Origin: Streptomyces hilarionis
GTDB taxonomy: Bacteria; Actinomycetota; Actinomycetes; Streptomycetales; Streptomycetaceae
Direction: 5' to 3'
DNA length: 33,275 bases
NCBI RefSeq assembly: GCF_024539675.1
Contig: NZ_JAHHIT010000107.1
Coordinates: 1 to 33,275 of the forward strand
The notes below the pieces were generated by a model. The model was not told the origin of the DNA. It ran no database searches and saw only the letters and a list, made by a program, of their open reading frames with translations. A program made the position numbers and the translations under genes. Positions 24,938 through 33,275 of the stretch are shown piece by piece; the stretch's first letter is position 1; each line of letters begins with the position of its first letter.

Positions 24938-26455
24938 ATGGGCGAGAAGGTCGTGGCAGGCGCATTCGACCTGTCCGATCGTCAGCACTACCGGGACAAG
25001 CTCCGACGGTGTCTGACGGGGCTCGAGCGACTGCTGGCCCAGAAGCGCTTCGACCGCCCCAAGAATCTCATGGGACTCGAGATCGAACTGAATCTCGCGG
25101 GCGCCGACGGCCAGCCGAAAATGTTGAATGGCGAGGTGCTGGAGAGGATCGCGAGCCGGGATTTCCAAACAGAACTCGCCATGTTCAACCTGGAAGTCAA
25201 CATAGCCCCCCACCGATTGGGCGGCCGGGTATTCGACAGGCTCGCGGAGGAAATCAGCACGTCGCTGGCATATGCCCATCGAAAGGCGGGCGAGGTCGAC
25301 GCCGGAATCGTGATGATCGGTATTCTGCCGACGCTCGACCGGGACGACCTGGTGTCCTCCAACCTTTCCGACGTCGACCGCTACACCCTCCTCAACGACC
25401 AGATCGTGGCCGCGCGCGGCGAGGACTTCGCCCTGGAGATCGACGGGGTCGAGCGGCTGTCGTGCACGTCGAAGTCGATCGTGCCCGAGGCGGCCTGCAC
25501 CTCCGTGCAGCTGCACCTCCAGGTCACGCCGGCCCGCTTCCCCGCGGTGTGGAACGCGGCGCAGGCGGTGACGGCCGCGCAGATCGCCGTCGGCGCCAAC
25601 TCGCCCTTCCTGTTCGGCCACGAGCTGTGGCGGGAGTCGCGTCCCCCGCTGTTCCAGCAGGCCACCGACACCCGGCCGCCGGAGCTCCAGGCGCAGGGCG
25701 TGCGGCCGCGGACCTGGTTCGGCGAGCGGTGGATCAGCTCGGCCCACGAGCTGTTCGAGGAGAACCTGCGCTACTTCCCGCCGCTGCTGCCGATCTGCGA
25801 CGACGAGGAGCCGCTGGAGGTCCTGGACGCCGGCGGGGTGCCCTCGCTCGCCGAACTCGTGCTGCACAACGGCACGGTGTACCGCTGGAACCGGCCCGTC
25901 TACGGCATCGCCGACGGCGTCCCGCACCTGCGGGTGGAGAACCGGGTCCTGCCCGCCGGGCCGACCGTGACGGACGTGATCGCCAACGCGGCCTTCTACT
26001 ACGGCCTCGTGCGGTCGCTGGCCGAGGAGTCCCGGCCGGTGTGGTCCCGGCTCCCCTTCGAGACGGCCGCCGCCAACTTCGAGGCGGCCTGCCGCGACGG
26101 GATCGACGCGCGGCTCCAGTGGCCCCGGCGCGGGCGGCTCGGCGGCCTGGTCGAGGTCGACGCGGTGAGCCTCGTCCGCGACGAGCTGCTGCCGCTGGCG
26201 GAGGCGGGGCTGGACGCGTGGGGCGTGGAGCCCGCCGACCGCGATCTGTACCTGGGAGTCATCGACGAGCGCTGCCGACGCCGGGTCAACGGCGCGACCT
26301 GGCAGGTGGCGACGTTCCACCGGGCGCTGGAGGCGGGGCTGTCGCGCGACGCGGCGCTGGCCGCCACCACGCGGCGCTACGCGGAGCTGATGCACCTCGG
26401 CGAGCCCGTGCACACCTGGCCCGTGGGCACGCCGGAGCCGGCCGCCCTGGGCTGA
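24938..26455 (+). CDS. GCS2-family carboxylate-amine ligase (glutamate-cysteine ligase-like)
   Basis: 505 aa; ATG with GAGGAGG 9 nt upstream (24922-24928). The N-terminal part has the ATP-grasp-like GCS2 signature GLEIELNL (46-53), whose Glu residues bind magnesium in this fold, and FNLEVNIAPHRLGG. Later blocks include GANSPFLFGHELWRESRPPLFQQ and WNRPVYGIADGVPHLRVENRVLPAGPT. Enzymes of this family join a carboxylate to an amine with ATP, as in gamma-glutamylcysteine synthesis. Actinomycetes make mycothiol instead of glutathione, so the substrate is unclear; the first step of ergothioneine synthesis (EgtA) is one option, but no other egt genes are near. The first ~450 nt are less GC-rich than the rest. 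It stands alone. Confidence 0.78.
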   Translation: MGEKVVAGAFDLSDRQHYRDKLRRCLTGLERLLAQKRFDRPKNLMGLEIELNLAGADGQPKMLNGEVLERIASRDFQTELAMFNLEVNIAPHRLGGRVFDRLAEEISTSLAYAHRKAGEVDAGIVMIGILPTLDRDDLVSSNLSDVDRYTLLNDQIVAARGEDFALEIDGVERLSCTSKSIVPEAACTSVQLHLQVTPARFPAVWNAAQAVTAAQIAVGANSPFLFGHELWRESRPPLFQQATDTRPPELQAQGVRPRTWFGERWISSAHELFEENLRYFPPLLPICDDEEPLEVLDAGGVPSLAELVLHNGTVYRWNRPVYGIADGVPHLRVENRVLPAGPTVTDVIANAAFYYGLVRSLAEESRPVWSRLPFETAAANFEAACRDGIDARLQWPRRGRLGGLVEVDAVSLVRDELLPLAEAGLDAWGVEPADRDLYLGVIDERCRRRVNGATWQVATFHRALEAGLSRDAALAATTRRYAELMHLGEPVHTWPVGTPEPAALG

Positions 26456-26832
26456 GCCCGGAGCGCCTCCGTGCGGCGCGGGCCCGCCCGGCTGCGGCGC
26501 GCCGAACGCGGTCGTGACGGGCGGCCGGTGCGGGGCGGGCCGAAGCGGGCGGCGAGGCCGCGGACCGGGCGGAGCGAGGGCGGCTGCCGCCGACCGCGGG
26601 GGTCGATGCCATCGGCCGGGCGAGCATCGGGCAAGCTGTGACGTCCCATGACGGTGCCGTCCTTCCGTTCGGCGACCGCGGCGGCTACCCGCGTGCGGCC
26701 GGTGAAGGAAGGCGGCCTCGTTCGGGCGCCCGTCCCCCCGGCGGCCTGTCACACGCGTCTCCAGCCCCGTCTTCCGAGACCCTGGCGAGGCAGGGGCGGG
26801 GATGCGGTGCGTCCACGCGACTGGAGGCAGGT
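26456..26832. other. GC-rich intergenic stretch
   Basis: 377 nt with no supported gene. The open frames here are side effects of very high GC content and have no ribosome sites. No clear terminator follows the GCS2-type gene beyond a small GGGCT/AGCCC hairpin at its stop codon. Confidence 0.45.
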
Positions 26833-27639
26833 GTGCAGGTGGAGGCGGGACAGGTGGCCGATTCCCTTCCGCGGGACGAGCTCTCGCGACGGACGCTCCG
26901 GGACGAGACGCTGCTCGTCCTGGCGCTCTCGCTCGGTGCGAGCGGTGTGTCCGCGCTGATCAGCTTCGTCGGATCCGTCACCAAGCCAGGAGGCCTGAAG
27001 GACCAGGCGGCGACGCTCAACGCCTCCGCCGCACCGGGCCGGCCCTGGCTCGATCTGGCCTGGCAGCTCTTCGGGATCGCCTCCGCGCTCGTCCCCGTCG
27101 CCCTCGTCGCGCACTTCCTGCTGCGCGAGCCCGGCGGGCGCGGGCTGCGGACGCTGGGCTTCGACCGCACCCGGCCCTGGCCGGACCTCGGCCGCGGGGC
27201 GGCGATCGCGGCGGTGATCGGCAGCACCGGCATCGCCTTCTACCTGGCGGCGCGCGGCCTCGGCTTCAACCTCACGGTGGTGCCCGAGGCCCTCCCGGAC
27301 GTCTGGTGGAAGTTCCCCGTGCTGATCATGTCCGCGTTGCAGAACGCGATCCTCGAAGAGGTCATCGTCGTCGGCTATCTGCTGCGCCGGCTCGACCGGC
27401 TGGGCTGGACGCCGGGCACCGCGCTCGTGGCCAGCGCCGTGCTGCGCGGCTCCTACCACCTCTACCAGGGCATCGGCGGCTTCATCGGCAACATGGTGAT
27501 GGGCGTCGTCTTCGTGCTGCTCTACCGGCGCTGGGGCCGGGTGGGTCCCCTGGTGGTGGCGCACTCCCTGCTCGACATCGGCGCCTTCGTGGGATACGCG
27601 CTGCTCGCGGGGAAGGTGGGCTGGCTCCCGACGGCGTGA
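26833..27639 (+). CDS. CPBP-family intramembrane protein (CAAX protease/Abi-like)
   Basis: 268 aa from GTG 26833 with GGAGG 5 nt upstream; the frame upstream is open but not protein-like. A short acidic N-terminus precedes about seven to eight transmembrane helices. Motif 1 is E175-E176 in NAILEEVIVVGYLLRRL, where the usual EExxxR arginine is Val180. Motif 2 has His209 in RGSYHLYQG, and motif 3 has H244 with D248 in AHSLLDIGAF. So the glutamates and histidines of the glutamic protease site are kept, while the arginine is lost. Family members include type II CAAX proteases and bacteriocin self-immunity proteins; the substrate here is unknown. It converges on the PhzF gene. Confidence 0.85.
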   Translation: MQVEAGQVADSLPRDELSRRTLRDETLLVLALSLGASGVSALISFVGSVTKPGGLKDQAATLNASAAPGRPWLDLAWQLFGIASALVPVALVAHFLLREPGGRGLRTLGFDRTRPWPDLGRGAAIAAVIGSTGIAFYLAARGLGFNLTVVPEALPDVWWKFPVLIMSALQNAILEEVIVVGYLLRRLDRLGWTPGTALVASAVLRGSYHLYQGIGGFIGNMVMGVVFVLLYRRWGRVGPLVVAHSLLDIGAFVGYALLAGKVGWLPTA

Positions 27640-27709
27640 ACGGCCGGTGTGAGCGGCCGCTGTGAGGCGCCCGACGAGAGCCCGCCCTCCTCCCCCTCCC
27701 GGGAAGCGT

Positions 27710-28528
27710 CTACCAGGCCAGCAGTTCCCCCTCGATCACGGTGACCGCGCGGCCGGTCAACAGCGTGCGCTCGCCGCGCAGCCCGGTGCGGACGCGGCCG
27801 GAGCGGGGGGAGGCCTGCATGCCCGTGAGGTCGGCGCGGCCGAGCCGCTCGGACCAGAAGGGGGCCAGCGCGGTGTGGGCGCTGCCGGTCACCGGGTCCT
27901 CGTCGATGCCGACGTTCGGGAAGAAGCACCGGGAGACGAAGTCGTATCCGAGGCCGGGGTCCTCGGCGCGTGCGGTGGCGATGACGCCTCGGCTGGAGTA
28001 GGCGGCCAGGTCCCGGTGGCGGGGCCGCAGCGCGTGGACGGTCTTCTCGTCGGCCACCTCGATCAGCAGGTCGCCGACCTGCGGGCCGGTGTCGAAGCAG
28101 GCCAGCGGCTCGGCGCCCAGGGCGTCGGCGACCCCGGCGGGGATCTCGGCCCGCGTCAGCCGGGCGGTCGGGAAGTCCAGGGTGATCGAACCGTCCTCGG
28201 CGGGCGTCGCGACCAGGACGCCGCTGCGGGTGGCGAAGCGCACCGGCCCCTCATGCGCGCCCGTAGTGCGCAGGACGTGGGCCGCGGCGAGCGTGGCGTG
28301 CCCGCACAGGGCGACCTCGGCGACCGGCGTGAACCAGCGCAACGCCCAGTCCGCGTCGCCGCCCGCGGGAAGCCGGTGGGCGAACGCCGTCTCGGCGTGG
28401 TTGACCTCCAGGGCCACGTTCTGGAGCATGCCGTCGTCCGGGAAGGCGTCCGCCTCGAGGAGCAGGACCCCGGCCGGGTTGCCGGCGAACGGGCGGTCGG
28501 TGAAGGCGTCGACGATGTGAATCCGCAT
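27710..28528 (-). CDS. PhzF-family isomerase/epimerase-like protein
   Basis: 272 aa from ATG 28528, apparently leaderless. Typical PhzF features: VDAFTDRPFAGNPAGV at the start, catalytic E46 in NHAETAF, TPVAEVALCGHATLA (67-81), and DEDPVTGSAH (209-218) in the second half of the pseudo-dimeric fold. Members include the phenazine enzyme PhzF (isomerisation of dihydrohydroxyanthranilate), but most are of unknown substrate. No phenazine genes are near, so it should not be called a phenazine gene. It is divergent from the LuxR regulator. Confidence 0.9.
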   Translation of the reverse strand: MRIHIVDAFTDRPFAGNPAGVLLLEADAFPDDGMLQNVALEVNHAETAFAHRLPAGGDADWALRWFTPVAEVALCGHATLAAAHVLRTTGAHEGPVRFATRSGVLVATPAEDGSITLDFPTARLTRAEIPAGVADALGAEPLACFDTGPQVGDLLIEVADEKTVHALRPRHRDLAAYSSRGVIATARAEDPGLGYDFVSRCFFPNVGIDEDPVTGSAHTALAPFWSERLGRADLTGMQASPRSGRVRTGLRGERTLLTGRAVTVIEGELLAW

Positions 28529-28535
28529 GCCGCCG

Positions 28536-28566
28536 ACGCTAGGGGGTCGGCGCGATCGCCGGCCAA
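28536..28566 (-). promoter_or_regulatory. Leaderless promoter of the PhzF gene
   Basis: On the minus strand TTGGCC (28561-28566), a 19-nt spacer and TAGCGT (28536-28541) end 7 nt before the ATG at 28528. No Shine-Dalgarno is present, so transcription should start at or next to the start codon. Confidence 0.55.
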
Positions 28567-28727
28567 GGCCAATCCACGAGTCCTGGCCCGGTTCCTCCGA
28601 CGCCCGCCTCGCTCGGCCCGCCCTCCCGCCGGGGCCGGCCGGTCGGGGCTCCTCCCGCGCCGTCGCCCGCTCGCAGCGCGCCGCCGGTCGAAGGCTGGGA
28701 TATTGGGGGAGGAGCGCAGCGCTACCC

Positions 28728-31517
28728 ATGACCTCAGGACCAGGGGCGGTGAGCGCAGTGAGCGAGTCCGAGGAGAGTGACGCCGAGCGGCCGGCGCCGG
28801 ACGCGGATCCCCAGGGGGATCCGTTTCTGCGCACGCGGTTCGTCGTGCCGGGCCGGCCGGTGGCCTTCCTGCGGCGCGAGCGGCTGGTCGGCCATCTCGA
28901 CCGGGCGCTGCGCACACCGCTGACCATGGTCAACGGCCCGGCGGGGGCGGGCAAGACGCTGCTGACGGCCGACTGGGCCGCGGCCCGCGAGACGCCCGTC
29001 GCCTGGCTCACCACCGACGCCGCGGGGCACAAGCCGGGCGTGTTCTGGGCGTACCTGCTCGAGGCCCTGCGCGTGGCCGGCGTGCCGCTGCCCGCCGGGA
29101 TCGGCTGCCCGTCCGACGCGGGCCGGACGCCGCCGACGCTGCTCGCACGGCTGGCCGCCGAACTCAGCGCCCTGGACCGGCCGGTCGTCGTCGTCCTCGA
29201 CGAGTACGACCGGGTGACGGACCCGGAGATCGCCGAACAGCTGGAGTTCGTGCTGCACCACGCCGGCGACGGCCTGCGCCTCGTCCTCGTCACCCGCACC
29301 GAGCCGCTGCTGCCGCTGCACCGCTACCGCGCGGCCGGGGCCCTGACGGAGATCCGGGGTGCGGAACTCGCCTTCACCTGCGAGGAGGCGGCCGCACTCC
29401 TGGAACTGCACGGGCTGCGGCTCCCGGAACCCGCCACGCGCGGGCTCGTGGAACGCACCCGGGGCTGGGCCGCGGGCCTGCGACTGTGCGCGCTCGCCGC
29501 GCGCGAGAGCCCGGATCCGCAGACCTACCTCAAGGAGTTCGAGGCCGAACGCACCTCGGTCGCCGACTTCCTGCTGGCGGAGGTGCTCAGACGGCAGCCC
29601 GACGCGACCCAGGACCTGCTGCTGCGGGTCAGCGTCCTCGACCGGTTCCGTCCCGACCTGGTCAACGCGCTCACCGGCCGCACCGACGCCGCACCCATCC
29701 TGGCCGGCCTGTGCCGCGCGAACGCCTTCGTCGAGCACCTGGAGCACGACTGGTACCGCCTGCACCCGCTGTTCGCCGAGATCCTCCGGGCCCATCTGCG
29801 GGTGCGCGCGCCCGGGCTGGAGACCGAACTCCACCGGCGGGCCGCCCGCTGGCTGCGGGGCTCGGGCTCGCTCACGGAGACACTGGGGCACGGCGCGGCC
29901 GCCGGCGACTGGCAGTTCACCGCGGACGCGCTGGTCGACGACCTCGCCATCGGCTGGCTCTTCGCCGGCCTGCGCTCGGACGAGCTGTGCGAGCTGTTCT
30001 CCCGGATGGGACCGGAGGCCGCGGGCCCCGCCGCGGAGCTGGTCCGAGCCGCCCGGGAGCTGTCCCGGCACGAGGTCGAGCGGGGCCTCGGCCATCTGCG
30101 CCGCGCGGAGCGGGGCCTCATCGGCGGGCCGGGCCGGACGGCGGGCGCGACGGGTACGGAGGGCACGGCCATGGTCCCGGGGGAGTTCCCGCCGGGCCCG
30201 CCGGACCCCGCCACCGGGTGGGGTCCCCCCGGCGAGGAGCCCGGGCGGGCCCAGGCCCGGCTGACCTGGGCGCTGCTGGAGGCGCTGGCGGCCCGGCTGA
30301 CCGGCGCGCCGGCCCGGGCGGAGCTGGCCGCGACGGCCGCCGAGTCGCTGCGCGGCGAGGTCCCCGCCCACCTGCTGGACCGGCACCCCGAGCTCCTCGC
30401 CCTCCTGCTCGCCCACCTGGGCTCCGCGCGCCTGTGGGCCGGACGGTTCGAGGACGCGCACACCGCCCTGACGGGGGCGGCGGGGGCCGTCGCCGGGGCC
30501 TCGACGGCGCTCGCGCGCGAGGACTCCCTGGGCCGGCTGGCCCTGATCGACTACCTGGACGGCCGGCTCGCCGGGGCGGAACGCACGGCGCGCGCCGCGC
30601 TGACCGAGACGGAACGCTACGGCCTGCCCCAGCCGTCCGGCTCCGGCATGGGACAGCTGGTGCTGGCCGCCGTCGCCGTCGAACGCGACGACCTGGACCG
30701 GGCCCAGGCCCTCCTGCGCGAGGCGGCGCAACCGCACCCGGCGCTGCTGGACCCCGTCATGGAGGCGGGCCGGGCCATCGCCACCGCCCGGTTGCAGCTG
30801 GCCCGCGGCGACATCGGGGCCGCGCTCGCGACCGCCGGGCGGACCGTGCCGGCCGCCGTGGCCTCGCCCTGGGCCCAGGGGCAGACGGCGCTCGTCGTCT
30901 CCGCCGCGCATCTCGCCGGCGGCAGGCCCGAGACGGCCGTCGAGGTGCTGCGGGCGCTGCCCGACGAGGTCCCCGCGTGCACGGTGGCGTCCGCCCGGGC
31001 CGAGCTCGCCGCCGGCCGTCCGCCGGCCGCGATCGAGCTGCTCGACCGGATGCGCCCCGAGGACCGCGGTGGGCCCGCCGTGACGGTCCGGGCCCTGCTG
31101 GTGCGGGCCCAGGCGGCCGACGAGGCGGGCGACCGGGCCGCGGCGCGCGAACTGGTCTGCCTGGCACTGCGCGAGGCCCGGCGCGACGGTCTGCGGCGCC
31201 CCTTCACCGAAGCCGGACCGTGGGTCCGCCCCTACCTGGGCGCCGCCACCCTGCGCGCGGGCGCGGCGGACGCGCAGCACCGCCACGACGCCGGGCCGTC
31301 CGACGGGCCCCCGCCCCCGCTCCTCGAGGAGCTGACCGGGCGGGAGCTCGACGTGCTGCGCCGACTGGCCCTCACCATGTCGACGCAGGAGATCGCCGCC
31401 GACCTGTATCTCTCCGTGAACACCGTCAAGACCCACCTCAAGAGCGCCTACCGGAAGCTCTCGGCCGGCCGCCGCAACGAGGCGGTGCGCCGCGCCCGCG
31501 AACTGGGGCTGCTGTGA
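28728..31517 (+). CDS. Large ATP-binding LuxR regulator (MalT/LAL type)
   Basis: 929 aa from ATG 28728 (GGAGGAG at 28708-28714, rather far); GTG 28749 and 28758 are alternatives. After an acidic start is an STAND-type ATPase: Walker A GPAGAGKT (70-77) and Walker B VVVVLDEYD (153-161), then VLVTRTEPLLPLHRYR. This is followed by WYRLHPLFAEILRAHL (winged-helix region, as in MalT) and a long helical-repeat arm (~400-850) rich in Ala, Leu, Arg. The C-terminus is a LuxR helix-turn-helix, LTGRELDVLRRLALTMSTQEIA then SVNTVKTHLKSAYRKL. Such regulators bind an inducer with ATP and activate nearby genes. The exporter gene 120 nt downstream in the same direction is a candidate target. Confidence 0.9.
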   Translation: MTSGPGAVSAVSESEESDAERPAPDADPQGDPFLRTRFVVPGRPVAFLRRERLVGHLDRALRTPLTMVNGPAGAGKTLLTADWAAARETPVAWLTTDAAGHKPGVFWAYLLEALRVAGVPLPAGIGCPSDAGRTPPTLLARLAAELSALDRPVVVVLDEYDRVTDPEIAEQLEFVLHHAGDGLRLVLVTRTEPLLPLHRYRAAGALTEIRGAELAFTCEEAAALLELHGLRLPEPATRGLVERTRGWAAGLRLCALAARESPDPQTYLKEFEAERTSVADFLLAEVLRRQPDATQDLLLRVSVLDRFRPDLVNALTGRTDAAPILAGLCRANAFVEHLEHDWYRLHPLFAEILRAHLRVRAPGLETELHRRAARWLRGSGSLTETLGHGAAAGDWQFTADALVDDLAIGWLFAGLRSDELCELFSRMGPEAAGPAAELVRAARELSRHEVERGLGHLRRAERGLIGGPGRTAGATGTEGTAMVPGEFPPGPPDPATGWGPPGEEPGRAQARLTWALLEALAARLTGAPARAELAATAAESLRGEVPAHLLDRHPELLALLLAHLGSARLWAGRFEDAHTALTGAAGAVAGASTALAREDSLGRLALIDYLDGRLAGAERTARAALTETERYGLPQPSGSGMGQLVLAAVAVERDDLDRAQALLREAAQPHPALLDPVMEAGRAIATARLQLARGDIGAALATAGRTVPAAVASPWAQGQTALVVSAAHLAGGRPETAVEVLRALPDEVPACTVASARAELAAGRPPAAIELLDRMRPEDRGGPAVTVRALLVRAQAADEAGDRAAARELVCLALREARRDGLRRPFTEAGPWVRPYLGAATLRAGAADAQHRHDAGPSDGPPPPLLEELTGRELDVLRRLALTMSTQEIAADLYLSVNTVKTHLKSAYRKLSAGRRNEAVRRARELGLL

Positions 31518-31637
31518 ACGCCCGCGGGGCGTCGGACCGAGCCCGGCCCGCGGCGCCGGCCCGAGGACACGGCCGCGCCGTCGGGCTCGCCCGTAGCGGG
31601 TGAGGCGGCGACGCCGGTTCCCGGGTGCCATGGAGGG

Positions 31638-33275
31638 GTGAACACCCCGAACCGCTGGCGCGCTCTGACGGTGCTGGGCACCGCCCAGTTCCTGATGGTC
31701 CTGGACACCTCGGTCATGAACGTCTCGATCAGTCAGCTGGTCGAGGACTTCGACACCGAGGTGACCGCCATCCAGGCCGTCATCACCCTGTACGCCCTGG
31801 TGATGGCGGCCTTCATGATCACCGGAGGGCGGCTGGGCGACCTCTTCGGCCGCCGCCGGCTCTTCCTCCTCGGCCTCGTCGTCTACGCGACGGGGTCGGC
31901 CCTGACCGCCGCCGCCCCCACCCTGTGGGTCCTCGCCCTGGGCTGGTCGGTCATCGAGGGGCTGGGGGCCGCGATGGTCCTGCCGGCCATGGCGGCGCTG
32001 GTCGCCGAGTCCTACCGGGGACGCGACCGGGCCGTCGCCTACGGGGTCATCGGCGGTCTCGCCGGTGCGGGCATCGCCGTCGGACCGCTCCTGGGCGGAT
32101 GGGTGACGACGTACCTCAGCTGGCGGCTGGTCTTCGTCGGCGAGGTCGTGGTCGTGCTCGTCATGCTCTGCTTCCGGCGCGTGATCCCGGACTCCCCGCG
32201 CGCCGACCCGCGCCCCCGCCTCGACGGCGTCGGCGCGGCGCTGTCGGCGGCCGGGCTCGCCCTCTGCGTGCTCGGGGTGCTCCAGAGCGGCACCTGGGGC
32301 TGGGTGCAGCCGCGCAACGCGCCCTTCACCGTCCTCGGCTTCGCGCCCACGCTGTTCGTCGTCGGCGCGGGGGCGGCCGTCCTCGCCCTCTTCGCGCACT
32401 GGGAGCGACGCCGCGAAGCCCGGGGCGCCGACCCGCTGGTGCATCTGACGCTGCTGCGCACACCGGCGCTGCGCTCCGGCCTGACATGCCTGCTGAGCCA
32501 GAACCTCATCCTGCTGGGACTGTTCTTCGCCATCCCGCTGTACCTCCAGGTGGTGCAGGGCTTCGACGCCTTCGAGACCGGTCTGCGCCTGCTCCCCGTG
32601 TCGATCACCATGCTGGCGTCCTCCATGCTCGCCGCCCGGCTGGGGCGCGTGGCGGGACCGCGCCGGGTGGTCAGGATCGCGCTGGCGACCCTGGCGGGGG
32701 CCGTGGTGTGGCTGCTGGCCACGATCGATCCGGTCATCGACGACGCCCAGTTCGCCGGGGCGATGGCGCTGCTCGGCGTGGGCATGGGGCTGCTCGCCTC
32801 CCAGCTGGGCAACGTCGTCCAGTCCAGCGTGGGCGAGGAGGAGCGCAGTGAGGTCGGCGGGCTGCAGTTCACGGCGCAGAACCTCGGTTCCGCACTGGGC
32901 ACCGCGCTGATCGGATCGCTGCTGGTCGGCGCACTGGCCCAGGCGTTCACCACCAAGGTGGAGGACCATCCGGCCCTCTCGGAGGAGGCGCAGCGGCAGA
33001 CCGGCGTCGCCCTGGAGGCCGGCATCAGCTTCGTCCCCACGTCGCAGGTGCGCTCGGCGGCCGAGGACGCCGGGCTGCCGCCGGCCGAGGTGGATGCCCT
33101 GGTGGACTCCTACGCCTCGGCGCAGCTCGACGGTCTGAAAGCGGCGATCCTGGCCGCCGGCGGGATCACCCTCGCCAGTTTCCTGGTCACGAGGGGGCTG
33201 CCCAGCCCGAAGAGCGCGTCGGCCCGGTCCGGGACCGACGCGCCGACCGGACCGCCCCCCTCCCCGTCCACGTCC
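31638..33275 (+). CDS. MFS drug-exporter, DHA2 (14-helix) type, 3' end outside window
   Basis: At least 546 codons from GTG 31638 to the window end with no stop. GGAGG (31632-31636) is almost adjacent to the start, so the start is less certain than the frame. DHA2 motifs: LDTSVMNVS (22-30, helix 1), motif A GGRLGDLFGRRR (63-74), and motif C in GGLAGAGIAVGPLLGGW (139-155). Helices continue to a fourteenth at GLKAAILAAGGITLASFLV, after an extracytoplasmic loop with VPTSQVRSAAEDAGLPPAEVDAL. The tail at the window end is Pro/Ser-rich, so little is missing. Proton-driven export of drugs or a metabolite is expected. The preceding LuxR regulator may control it. Confidence 0.88.
   Translation, partial: MNTPNRWRALTVLGTAQFLMVLDTSVMNVSISQLVEDFDTEVTAIQAVITLYALVMAAFMITGGRLGDLFGRRRLFLLGLVVYATGSALTAAAPTLWVLALGWSVIEGLGAAMVLPAMAALVAESYRGRDRAVAYGVIGGLAGAGIAVGPLLGGWVTTYLSWRLVFVGEVVVVLVMLCFRRVIPDSPRADPRPRLDGVGAALSAAGLALCVLGVLQSGTWGWVQPRNAPFTVLGFAPTLFVVGAGAAVLALFAHWERRREARGADPLVHLTLLRTPALRSGLTCLLSQNLILLGLFFAIPLYLQVVQGFDAFETGLRLLPVSITMLASSMLAARLGRVAGPRRVVRIALATLAGAVVWLLATIDPVIDDAQFAGAMALLGVGMGLLASQLGNVVQSSVGEEERSEVGGLQFTAQNLGSALGTALIGSLLVGALAQAFTTKVEDHPALSEEAQRQTGVALEAGISFVPTSQVRSAAEDAGLPPAEVDALVDSYASAQLDGLKAAILAAGGITLASFLVTRGLPSPKSASARSGTDAPTGPPPSPSTS

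Noticed and set aside
27710..28528. Phenazine biosynthesis locus suggested by the PhzF homologue
   Set aside because: No other phz genes are in the window; the family is broad and mostly of unknown substrate.
28734..32969. 1411-codon open frame on the minus strand across the LuxR and MFS genes
   Set aside because: Antisense artefact of GC-rich coding sequence; both plus-strand genes have clear domains, motifs and better starts.

Overview
The window comes from the chromosome of a high-GC actinomycete, almost certainly a Streptomyces. The codons end overwhelmingly in G or C, GTG starts and GTGA stop/start overlaps are frequent, and some -10 boxes of the TANNNT type sit 7 nt from a start codon (leaderless genes). 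It opens in the last ~80 nt of a 5S rRNA, so an rRNA operon lies just upstream. It closes inside an MFS transporter gene whose stop is not in the window.

Region 1 (1-14530) is ancient core sequence. Its order parallels the Mycobacterium tuberculosis block pgsA2-Rv1823-Rv1824-Rv1825-garA-Rv1828-Rv1829-Rv1830-gcvB. Here it reads: CDP-alcohol phosphatidyltransferase (cardiolipin synthase type), a mannose-1-phosphate guanylyltransferase fused to a degenerate phosphomannomutase-like domain, DUF881, small basic protein, DUF881, a GarA-like FHA protein with an added zinc ribbon, an FtsR-like MerR regulator, a DUF151 bifunctional nuclease, a second MerR regulator (Rv1830 type), DNA polymerase IV, a small nucleotidyltransferase, a PRC-barrel protein, and glycine decarboxylase gcvP behind a tandem glycine riboswitch. 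gcvH, which sits inside the mycobacterial block, is absent. The block joins lipid and sugar-nucleotide precursors, an uncharacterised three-gene membrane module, phospho-dependent metabolic control and regulators linked to division.

Region 2 (14531-17190, minus strand) holds a two-Mop-domain protein and a long APC-superfamily permease. The permease 5' end is broken by a one-base frameshift in a G5 run.

Region 3 (17390-23000) is a compact xylo-oligosaccharide cassette: a Tat/lipobox solute-binding protein, two ABC permeases, a GH10 xylanase and a convergent LacI regulator. CGAAANTTTCG-type operators flank the start of the operon. No ATPase subunit is present, so the transporter probably borrows the shared ATPase MsiK.

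Region 4 (23000-33275) is accessory sequence: a DUF5999 protein, an unrecognised 196-aa protein, a GCS2-family carboxylate-amine ligase, a CPBP membrane protein, a PhzF-family protein, a MalT/LAL-type LuxR regulator and a DHA2-type MFS exporter. Long gene-poor stretches separate several of these.
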